Shown here one piece after another: positions 6,137 through 11,912 of a DNA stretch of 14,298 bases. Where the stretch lies: NCBI GenBank assembly GCA_902494295.1, contig CABUSL010000042.1, forward strand, positions 1-14,298, given 5' to 3'. Numbering within the stretch: position 1 is the stretch's first letter; each line of letters starts with the position of its first letter. The notes beneath the pieces are model-generated. The model made no database searches, was not told where the DNA came from, and was given only the letters and a program-made list of their open reading frames with translations. This stretch comes from an uncultured Collinsella sp. (lineage in GTDB: Bacteria; Actinomycetota; Coriobacteriia; Coriobacteriales; Coriobacteriaceae). The translations under genes and the position numbers were made by a program.

Positions 6137-6856
6137 ATGAGCAACGCAGCCGAGATGGATGCACAGGAGATTATCAACTACATCGCCACCGCGCCCAAAA
6201 AGACGCCCGTCAAGCTGTACGTGCGCGAGAAGCCGGGCATGAAGGTCCAGTGGGGCAATGCACACGTCTACGGCGGTCGTCGCGGCAAGACCGTCTTTGG
6301 CGACTGGGATGAGCTCAAGGCCATCCTCGATGCCAATGCCGACTCCATCGACTACTACGACGTCGAGAATGACTGTCGCAACTCCGCCGTGCCCATGCTC
6401 GACCTTAAGGGCATCAACGCCCGCATCGAGCCGGGCGCGATCATCCGCGACCGCGTCGAGATTGGCGACCGTGCCGTCATCATGATGGGCGCCATCATCA
6501 ACATCGGCTCCGTCATTGGCGAAGGCTCCATGATCGATATGGGCGCCGTGCTGGGCGGTCGCGCCACCGTGGGCAAGAACTGCCACATCGGCGCCGGCAC
6601 CGTGTTGGCGGGCGTCGTGGAGCCCGCGAGTGCCACGCCCGTCATCATCGAGGACGATGTCATGATCGGCGCCAACGCCGTGGTCCTGGAAGGCGTACGC
6701 GTGGGCAAGGGTGCTGTCGTTGCCGCCGGCGCCGTGTGCGTCGAGGACGTCCCCGCCGGCGCCGTCGTGGCCGGTGTCCCCGCCCGCGTCATCAAGATGC
6801 GTGACGAGAAGACCGACAGCAAGACCGGCCTCGAGGAAGGTCTGCGCCAGCTTTAA
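6137..6856 (+). CDS. dapH: 2,3,4,5-tetrahydropyridine-2,6-dicarboxylate N-acetyltransferase (DapH)
   Basis: 239 residues, matching Bacillus-type DapH closely in length and sequence. It acetylates tetrahydrodipicolinate with acetyl-CoA, opening the ring and committing the cell to the acetylase branch of DAP synthesis. An N-terminal domain (1-85) has TPVKLYVREKPG and VFGDWDELK. Then comes YDVENDCRNSAVPMLDL (75-91), where Bacillus DapH has VENDRRNSAIPMLDL. The left-handed beta-helix of hexapeptide repeats covers about 92-215, including IEPGAIIRDRVEIGDRAV, GGRATVGKNCHIGAGTVLAG and a GAVVAGVPARVIK end. AAGGAGA lies eight bases before ATG 6137. It is the last gene of the operon, 39 bases after dapB. 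Its presence implies that an N-acetyl-DAP aminotransferase and deacetylase are encoded elsewhere; two candidates lie in this window. Confidence 0.95.
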   Translation: MSNAAEMDAQEIINYIATAPKKTPVKLYVREKPGMKVQWGNAHVYGGRRGKTVFGDWDELKAILDANADSIDYYDVENDCRNSAVPMLDLKGINARIEPGAIIRDRVEIGDRAVIMMGAIINIGSVIGEGSMIDMGAVLGGRATVGKNCHIGAGTVLAGVVEPASATPVIIEDDVMIGANAVVLEGVRVGKGAVVAAGAVCVEDVPAGAVVAGVPARVIKMRDEKTDSKTGLEEGLRQL

Positions 6857-6888
6857 TGGTTACGGCGTTTTACCAAACGCCGTAACCA
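6857..6888. terminator. 14-bp perfect hairpin directly after dapH
   Basis: TGGTTACGGCGTTT (6857-6870) and AAACGCCGTAACCA (6875-6888) pair perfectly around the loop TACC, starting on the base after the dapH stop. No T-run follows on either strand, so it may block RNA decay or aid factor-dependent termination rather than be a classical intrinsic terminator. Confidence 0.55.
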
Positions 6889-6899
6889 CTCGACGCTGC

Positions 6900-6997
6900 A
6901 AACGACCCAGAGCGGCAATCTGACGTTCAATCGTCGGGCATGACCAAAAGGTCAATGCCCTCCTCTTTCACGTCACCTTGCTCGCTCTGGGGCGTTT
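6900..6997. repeat. 98-nt nested imperfect palindrome of unknown role
   Basis: Four helices nest around one centre. AAACG/CGTTT (6900-6904 with 6993-6997) and CCCAGAGCG/CGCTCTGGG (6906-6914 with 6983-6991) are separated by one mismatch. Next come TGACGT/ACGTCA (6921-6926 with 6970-6975) and GGGCATGACC/GGTC-A-ATGCCC (6936-6945 with 6950-6960), capped by AAAA. The internal loops are nearly symmetric (6 against 7 and 9 against 9 bases). The apical hairpin is followed by TCCTCTTTC, so a weak terminator role is possible. As RNA it would be one long rod; as DNA it could be a foldable extragenic element. It occupies the spacer between convergent dapH and the nucleoid-protein gene. Confidence 0.6.
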
Positions 6998-7040
6998 TCG
7001 CTGACTTATGCTCAACCTGTAGCGTATTTCAGCCCCAAGT

Positions 7041-7077
7041 AAAAAGGCCGAAGCCCTCATCCGAGGCTTCGGCCTTT
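7041..7077 (-). terminator. Intrinsic terminator of the nucleoid-associated protein gene
   Basis: AAAGGCCGAAGCC (7043-7055) and GGCTTCGGCCTTT (7065-7077) form a 13-bp perfect stem with a 9-base loop. Read on the minus strand it ends in a run of five T (7041-7045 complement), 26 bases after the stop of the gene ending at 7103. On the plus strand only TTTGCTTT follows, so it may act in both directions for the convergent dapH transcript. Confidence 0.8.
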
Positions 7078-7102
7078 GCTTTGCCTGCAGTTCAAGCGCA
7101 GT

Positions 7103-8107
7103 TTATCGATTCTCAATTGACCCGATATTCTTGAGCTCGATGGAGATGAGGCCGTTGGGCTCGTTGACGAACTCGATGTATTCGGAGTTCGAACCCATCT
7201 CGGCCGGGAAGCTGATCTCGATACCTGTGTCGGTTCGGATCTTATGATTGCGCACCGCTGCGCGTTCGACCTGCTTGCGCTCCACGGGCACACGCTCAGG
7301 CACCTTCTCCTCGGTCAGTGCCGCGCGCACGTTCTCCTTAATGACCGGTTCGTCTTCAAAGACCTCATCGACGATATCCCAAGGCGGCAGCTCCTCGTCA
7401 TCCTCAACCTTCTCGGCAACGGCAGCCTTAACCTTAGCGAGCGCTACAGCCGTGTTGGCACCATGCTCCTCGGCGACTTCCTCGACCACACGCGTCACGG
7501 TGTCGATGACCTCCTTGCCCGATACGCCCGTGTCGCACTGCAGCAGGCCATCGGGGATAAGCATACGGTCCTCGCCGGCAATCTTGCGCTTCTTGTCCAC
7601 GTAGCCGATCTCCATGGTGCTTGCGCGCACGATGGCATAGCTCGGCACCTTTTGCGAGGGGTTCGGCAGAATGGCGTAGTGGCGCGCGATGTCGTTGCGC
7701 ACCTCTCCCTCCTCGCGGCCCACTTCGTGCATAAAAGCCTGCTTGGAGCCCAGCAGCATCACGGCAAACCAGCGGGCATCCTCATCGTCGTCAAAATCGG
7801 CCACGAGCACGTCGGTGGACTCGGCTTTCTCGGCTTTGGTGAGCTCGGAGGAGATAAACTCCGCAATCTGCTGCGACAGGTCCACGAACTCGCGCTCGCC
7901 AAAGAAATAGCCCTTGAGCTCGCCGCCAAACGCAGAGTTCTCAGCAAACGTGGCGCGTTTATTGTCGGCCGAGGTGCGTGCGCGGCGCAGATGCGTGGTC
8001 ACGAAGTTGCGCACGGTGCGGCTCTCGATATCCAACTCGCGCTGGCTCATAACGTTGACGGCAGAGTCAAAGTCCAGGATATGCAGAATCGCGTGATTGA
8101 TTTTCAT
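7103..8107 (-). CDS. YejK/NdpA-family 37-kDa nucleoid-associated protein
   Basis: 334 residues, the family's usual length. Members (Pfam 37-kD nucleoid-associated protein) are found with the bacterial nucleoid; the precise molecular role is not established. The opening MKINHAILHILDFDSAVNVMS matches the family start, where a short beta strand leads into an 'H-x-L' segment. FVTTHLRRA and the acidic/aromatic stretch DDDEDARWFAVMLLGSKQAF (about 106-125) fit the central domain. A charged linker rich in Glu and Val (about 235-285) precedes a C-terminal module ending EYIEFVNEP...ISIELKNIGSIENR. I chose ATG 8107 because it fits the family start; ATG 8116 in frame adds three residues. Upstream signals are weak: CGGA nine bases before 8107, and TATACT (8146-8151 complement) without a clear -35. 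It is convergent with dapH and ends at its own terminator. Confidence 0.85.
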   Translation of the reverse strand: MKINHAILHILDFDSAVNVMSQRELDIESRTVRNFVTTHLRRARTSADNKRATFAENSAFGGELKGYFFGEREFVDLSQQIAEFISSELTKAEKAESTDVLVADFDDDEDARWFAVMLLGSKQAFMHEVGREEGEVRNDIARHYAILPNPSQKVPSYAIVRASTMEIGYVDKKRKIAGEDRMLIPDGLLQCDTGVSGKEVIDTVTRVVEEVAEEHGANTAVALAKVKAAVAEKVEDDEELPPWDIVDEVFEDEPVIKENVRAALTEEKVPERVPVERKQVERAAVRNHKIRTDTGIEISFPAEMGSNSEYIEFVNEPNGLISIELKNIGSIENR

Positions 8108-8182
8108 ATACGGCATTCCGTTCTAGATCGATTTCGGCACGAACCAGTATAGCGGTCGAGCCCGCCCCAGACGCATCGAAGA

Positions 8183-8200
8183 CAGGTTGCTTTGCACCAA
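8183..8200 (+). repeat. 18-bp dispersed repeat, copy 1
   Basis: CAGGTTGCTTTGCACCAA; 17 of 18 bases match the copy at 9396-9413 in the same orientation. The two copies lie just outside the two ends of the DUF2974 gene. This copy lacks the left TGGTGCA arm that makes the other one an inverted repeat. Confidence 0.7.
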
Positions 8201-8203
8201 CGG

Positions 8204-9364
8204 CTAGCGCAGGAGCTCGGACTGCCAAGCCTCGAGCTGTTCTGCCAAACTCTTGCCGGCAGCGGGCATGTCGATCTGGGGTCGTTTGGGCAGCAGTGCG
8301 TATTTAAGGATTGCCGCGATGGTCTGCGAGACAAAGCGTCGCGTATCCTTGTCAAAGCCTTGCGCAGCCTGGAGCATCACGGGCAGGCTCTCGCGCAGAT
8401 TCCCAGCGATATCCGCAAACCGCTCAGCACCCGTAGCCTCAAACACGGAGAACAACGCATCTACAAAACGCTCGCGCTCGCTAGGCGACACCGCAAGCAG
8501 CATCTCGCGAATGGAGCCATCAACGTATCGAGCACCGGCGGACAGGCGCTCGCAGTACACGAAGTCGCGACCATCAACCACCCAGCTAAAGGGATTGTGC
8601 TGCAGCAGGCTAAACTCGGTGCTCTCAACGATGGCATAGTCCTCCTGTGTCTCGAACATCATGCCAAAAATCGACGACCGAGGTAGCGTCTTGTCGATTC
8701 GACCGGAAAGATCGGCAAAGGCGTCGCCGTTCAGAAACTCCTCGACGAAGCCCGGACCATCATGGGAATACGCCCGTTCGATTCGCTCGCGGGCGACATC
8801 GGAGCACATTGCCGCACCGTACACCGCAAGGTTTCCGCCCTTGGAATGACCTCCGCACAAAAGCTGTCCGTCAATCGCATCCGCCGCCTCGTCCACATAA
8901 CGCGCCGCGGATTCCTGGGCCGGCACAGGGCACCGGAACGCCATGTTGAAGTCCTCTTTCCAGCCCACAATCGTGCTGTCGGTCCCCCGGAAGGAAAGAT
9001 AGCTAAACCCCGCCGGAAACCGGAACGCCATGGCTGCAAACTGCTCTGTCGCCACCACATCGCTCACGGCACGATAGCCGCAAACGTGCACGCCACGGTA
9101 GCGAGGGCTTGCTGCCACGGCCTCCAACAGGGCCCTGCTCCCCTCTGGGTCCCACAGGTCGTCAATCATGTCCCGGTAGCACTCGGCACGCAGCAGTTCG
9201 CGTACGTCTAGGCCCTGCCAGTTCGTCAGCTCCGCCATATCACCCGGCAAACGCAAATAGGACAACCATGCAAAGACGAGGCTATCCACCGCGCAGAACG
9301 GCCGCTCCTCAAACGGATCAAACGCCGTCTGGGCATAGGTCAAAAAATTAGGCGAATCCGACAT
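8204..9364 (-). CDS. DUF2974 (Mbeg1-like) alpha/beta-hydrolase, lipase-like
   Basis: 386 residues. The nucleophile elbow GGHSKGGNLAVYGA (171-184, Ser174) is diagnostic for DUF2974, a family of predicted lipase/esterase-fold proteins with no settled substrate. SFRGTD (124-129) matches the strand and oxyanion region of class 3 lipases. HDGPGF (201-206) and SLLQHNPFSW (252-261, His256 a likely catalytic base) are the other conserved DUF2974 blocks. No signal peptide or membrane segment is visible, so it is probably cytoplasmic. The C-terminal part (about 275-386) is helical and charged. GGGAGG sits three to four bases before ATG 9364, a tight but usable spacing. It stands alone between the ldh terminator and the nucleoid-protein gene, and 18-bp repeat copies flank it. 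Family call is firm; activity is unknown. Confidence 0.88.
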   Translation of the reverse strand: MSDSPNFLTYAQTAFDPFEERPFCAVDSLVFAWLSYLRLPGDMAELTNWQGLDVRELLRAECYRDMIDDLWDPEGSRALLEAVAASPRYRGVHVCGYRAVSDVVATEQFAAMAFRFPAGFSYLSFRGTDSTIVGWKEDFNMAFRCPVPAQESAARYVDEAADAIDGQLLCGGHSKGGNLAVYGAAMCSDVARERIERAYSHDGPGFVEEFLNGDAFADLSGRIDKTLPRSSIFGMMFETQEDYAIVESTEFSLLQHNPFSWVVDGRDFVYCERLSAGARYVDGSIREMLLAVSPSERERFVDALFSVFEATGAERFADIAGNLRESLPVMLQAAQGFDKDTRRFVSQTIAAILKYALLPKRPQIDMPAAGKSLAEQLEAWQSELLR

Positions 9365-9381
9365 GGCCCTCCCATCAACTA

Positions 9382-9413
9382 TGGTGCATTGGGGTCAGGT
9401 TACTTTGCACCAA
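9382..9413 (+). repeat. 18-bp dispersed repeat, copy 2, within an inverted-repeat unit
   Basis: CAGGTTACTTTGCACCAA (9396-9413) matches the copy at 8183-8200 at 17 of 18 positions. Here TGGTGCA (9382-9388) pairs with TGCACCA (9406-9412), giving a REP-like hairpin with a 17-base loop containing GGGGTCAGG. It abuts the ldh terminator, sharing its first As, and lies 18 bases upstream of the DUF2974 start. Confidence 0.65.
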
Positions 9414-9446
9414 AAAGGCGCCCGGGCCGTGTGGACCCGGACGCCT
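9412..9446 (-). terminator. Intrinsic terminator of ldh
   Basis: AAGGCGCCCGGGCC (9415-9428) pairs imperfectly with GGACCCGGACGCCTT (9432-9446). Read on the minus strand the hairpin is followed by TTTTT (9412-9416 complement) and lies 33 bases after the ldh stop. It ends about 48 bases before the DUF2974 start, separating the two transcription units. Confidence 0.8.
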
Positions 9447-9478
9447 TCATTGTAGCTTTTCGCTCTGGCGAGCTTGAT

Positions 9479-10429
9479 TTAGCAGGAGAAGTCGACGCTG
9501 TCGATGATGTCCTTGAGGGCCTTGGCGGAGGCGGTGAGCTCATGCTGCTCGTCATCGTCCAGCGGGACGGGGACGCGGCAGACAACGCCGTCGCGGCCAA
9601 CGACAGTCGGCATGGAGATGGCGAGATCGGACAGGCCATACTCGCCCACCATGAGCGAGGAGACGGGCAGAACGGTCTGCTCATCGCGCATGACGGCGGT
9701 GCAGATGCGCTTGACGGCCATGGCGACGCCATAGTAGGTGGCGTGCTTCTTCTCGATGATGGTGTAGGCGGAGTTCTTGACGTCCTCGGCGATGCGCTTC
9801 TCAGCAGCCTCATGCTCCAGGTGGCCGTGAAGCTCGCAGAAGGTGTTCAGCGGCACGCCAGCAACCTGAGCGCTGGACCAAGCGACAAACTCGGAGTCGC
9901 CGTGCTCACCCATGACGTAGGCCTGAACGTCGCGCGGGTCAACCTCGACGTGAGCGCCAAGCATCTGCTGCAGACGGCCGGTGTCGAGCACGGTGCCGGA
10001 GCCGATGACATGGCCCTCGGGCAAGCCGGACATCTTGATGGCGGCATAGGTCAGAACATCGACCGGGTTGGAGACGATGAGCAGAATGCCGTCAAAGCCA
10101 GACTTCTTAATCTCGGGGATAATGGACTTAAAGATATTGACGTTCTTGTTGACCAGGTCCAGGCGGGTCTCACCGGGCTTCTGGGCAGCGCCAGCGGTGA
10201 CGACGATCATGGCGGCGTCGGCGACATCGGAATAATCGCCGGCATAGATCTTCATCGGCTCGGCAAACGTCATGCCGTGCGCGATATCCAGGGCCTCACC
10301 CTCGGCGCGGTTCTTGTCCACGTCGATGAGGACCATCTCGGAGAACAGACCACTCTGCATCAGCGCGAACGCCGAAGACGAACCGACGAAACCGCAGCCG
10401 ACAATAGCGACCTTCTTCTCGTTAACCAT
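9479..10429 (-). CDS. ldh: L-lactate dehydrogenase
   Basis: 316 residues, standard length. The enzyme interconverts pyruvate and L-lactate with NADH and regenerates NAD+ in fermentation. The Rossmann motif VGCGFVGSSSA (10-20) is followed by Asp36, which selects NAD. The active-site loop is AGAAQKPGETRLDL (79-92); Gln83 is the residue that marks lactate rather than malate dehydrogenase, whose members have Arg here. VSNPVDVLTY (119-128), GSGTVLDTGRLQ (143-154) and GEHGDSE (174-180, catalytic His177) complete the set. I chose ATG 10429 because GGGAG lies six bases upstream and the family begins just before the Rossmann strand; an in-frame start at 10507 would add 26 atypical residues. A hairpin sits in its leader. 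No convincing Rex-type operator was seen. Confidence 0.95.
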   Translation of the reverse strand: MVNEKKVAIVGCGFVGSSSAFALMQSGLFSEMVLIDVDKNRAEGEALDIAHGMTFAEPMKIYAGDYSDVADAAMIVVTAGAAQKPGETRLDLVNKNVNIFKSIIPEIKKSGFDGILLIVSNPVDVLTYAAIKMSGLPEGHVIGSGTVLDTGRLQQMLGAHVEVDPRDVQAYVMGEHGDSEFVAWSSAQVAGVPLNTFCELHGHLEHEAAEKRIAEDVKNSAYTIIEKKHATYYGVAMAVKRICTAVMRDEQTVLPVSSLMVGEYGLSDLAISMPTVVGRDGVVCRVPVPLDDDEQHELTASAKALKDIIDSVDFSC

Positions 10430-10455
10430 TAGAAACTCCCATCTCACTCCACAAA

Positions 10456-10486
10456 CAAGCCGCCCGGGAACGACCCGAGCGGCTTG
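10456..10486 (-). terminator. GC-rich hairpin in the ldh leader, 27 bases before its start
   Basis: CAAGCCGC (10456-10463) pairs with GCGGCTTG (10479-10486), and inner CGGG/CCCG (10465-10468, 10474-10477) extends the stem past one mismatch, loop AACGA. On the minus strand it is followed by TTTGTGG, a poor U-tract. It could end the upstream aminotransferase transcript or be a 5' leader element of ldh. Confidence 0.45.
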
Positions 10487-10630
10487 CCGTAATCCCAATA
10501 CATCCAATCGGGACTTTGATTATGCTCCTATTCGCAGCCAAAAATCGACCGTTTACCGAAATTGTTTGCAGGATTCGTAAAATAACTGCACGAAATCGGT
10601 TTCGAGCTATTGACGAGGCGAAATAGCTTT

Positions 10631-11794
10631 CTAATACAGGCCCGCCTCGCGAATGGCCTCGACAGCCAAAGCGATCTGATCGGGCGGCAGGACCAGCGCC
10701 ATGCGCACGTGCCCCTCGCCCGAAGGACCAAAGCTCGCGCCCGGCGTCACCACAACGCCGGCCTTCTCCATGAGCTCCTCGCAAAACGCCATGGATTCGG
10801 TGCGACCACCGGGAAGCTTGGCCCACACAAACATGGAGCCATGCGCGTTGGGACGCTCCCAGCCCAGGCCCTCAAGACCGTCGCACAGGACATCGCGGCG
10901 CTCCTGGTACTTCAGACGCTGTGCCTCGACCTCATCGCGCGGGCCATTAAGGCACGCGATAGCAGCCTTCTGGATCGGGAGGAACATACCGAAGTCAATC
11001 TGGCTGCGCAGCTTGGCAAAGGCCGAGACCACGTCCTCGCGACCGACCAAAAAGCCAATGCGGGCACCGGTGACGTTAAACGACTTGGAAAGCGAGAAGA
11101 ACTCCACGCCCACCTCAAGCGCACCGGGATACTGCAAGAAGCTGCCGCCGGGCTCGCCGTCAAACACGATGTCGGAGTACGCGTTGTCATGGACGATGAG
11201 CAGGTCGTGCTCGCGGGCAAAAGCGATGATCTCCTCGTAGACCTCGGGCGTGCCCACCGAGCCCACCGGGTTGGCGGGCAGCGACACGATCATGTACTTG
11301 GCGCGATCGGCCACCTCGGGATCGATGCCCGCCACATAGGGCAGGTAATTGTGCTCGGCAACCAGCGGATAGTACTCGAGCTTGGCATCGGCGATCTTGG
11401 CACCCGCCTCAAAGACCGGATAGCACGGATCGGGAACCAAAATGGTGTCACCCGGATCGAGCAGGGCCAGGCCCAAATGGCCCACGCCCTCCTGCGTGCC
11501 GTTGCACGACTGCACCATGGACGGCGTAATGCCCGAAACGCCAAAGCGACGCTCATAGTAATCGCACACGGCTTGCTTGAGTTCGGGCAGGTCGCGCAGG
11601 GCATACTTCCACATCTCGGGATCTTGGGCTGCCTGCGTGAGTGCTTCGACCACGTGGTCGTACGGCTTAAAGTCGGGCGTGCCCACGCTCATGTTGTAAA
11701 TGGTCTTGCCCTGGGCCTTCAGCGCGAGAAGCTTGTTGTTGAGCGAGGCGAAAACCTCCGCGCCAAAGCGGTTGAGACGCTGCGATGCCTGCAT
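10631..11794 (-). CDS. PLP-dependent class I/II aminotransferase, DapL-like
   Basis: 387 residues, fold-type I aminotransferase. YNMSVGTPDFKP (33-44) is the substrate-side loop. CNGTQEGVG (97-105) is at the PLP phosphate site, Asn175 lies in SLPANPVGS, and Asp203/Tyr206 lie in VHDNAYSDIVFDG. PLP-lysine Lys237 is in FFSLSKSFNVTGARIGF, with Arg245. The substrate-carboxylate Arg364 is in GEGHVRMAL. The DNAYSDIVFDG...FLQYPGA...FFSLSKSFNVTG pattern resembles LL-diaminopimelate aminotransferase (DapL-type) and related enzymes. Because DapH is present, it could instead be the N-acetyl-DAP aminotransferase of the acetylase pathway, or a general alanine/glutamate enzyme. Start ATG 11794 has AGGTGG four bases upstream; an upstream in-frame start at 11884 would read through a terminator hairpin. 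The family is firm, the substrate is inferred. Confidence 0.85.
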   Translation of the reverse strand: MQASQRLNRFGAEVFASLNNKLLALKAQGKTIYNMSVGTPDFKPYDHVVEALTQAAQDPEMWKYALRDLPELKQAVCDYYERRFGVSGITPSMVQSCNGTQEGVGHLGLALLDPGDTILVPDPCYPVFEAGAKIADAKLEYYPLVAEHNYLPYVAGIDPEVADRAKYMIVSLPANPVGSVGTPEVYEEIIAFAREHDLLIVHDNAYSDIVFDGEPGGSFLQYPGALEVGVEFFSLSKSFNVTGARIGFLVGREDVVSAFAKLRSQIDFGMFLPIQKAAIACLNGPRDEVEAQRLKYQERRDVLCDGLEGLGWERPNAHGSMFVWAKLPGGRTESMAFCEELMEKAGVVVTPGASFGPSGEGHVRMALVLPPDQIALAVEAIREAGLY

Positions 11795-11812
11795 GCTGCC
11801 ACCTTTCAATAT

Positions 11813-11844
11813 AAAAAACGCGGCGCTCCGACAAGAGCGCCGCG
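11813..11844 (-). terminator. Intrinsic terminator after nadE, 18 bases before the aminotransferase start
   Basis: CGCGGCGCTC (11819-11828) and GAGCGCCGCG (11835-11844) form a perfect 10-bp stem, loop CGACAA. On the minus strand it is followed by six T (11813-11818 complement). It ends the nadE transcript. Because the aminotransferase ATG follows after only 18 bases, no separate promoter fits between them; see findings for the attenuation reading. Confidence 0.8.
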
Positions 11845-11912
11845 CGATACGGGCCATCAGATTGCAAAAGTGTAACGCTTGCAACCCCCGTATTGGTTCA
11901 ATTTAGCCAACC

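Noticed and set aside
6857..6888. Reading the 14-bp hairpin after dapH as a classical Rho-independent terminator
   Set aside because: No T-run follows on either strand; kept only as a hairpin of uncertain role.
7244..8152. 302-codon plus-strand open frame opposite the nucleoid-protein gene
   Set aside because: Antisense shadow; the minus-strand protein matches a known family over its whole length.
9389..10432. 347-codon plus-strand open frame opposite ldh
   Set aside because: The minus-strand LDH has every catalytic motif; the antisense product is low-complexity Asp/Gly/Leu with no ribosome site or family resemblance.
10430..10630. Rex (NADH-sensing) operator upstream of ldh
   Set aside because: No TTGTGAA-type inverted repeat was found; only a weak TTCGT...ACGAA repeat (10574-10597 region), too short to claim.
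10610..11875. 421-codon plus-strand open frame opposite the aminotransferase
   Set aside because: Same shadow effect; the minus-strand product is a complete aminotransferase.
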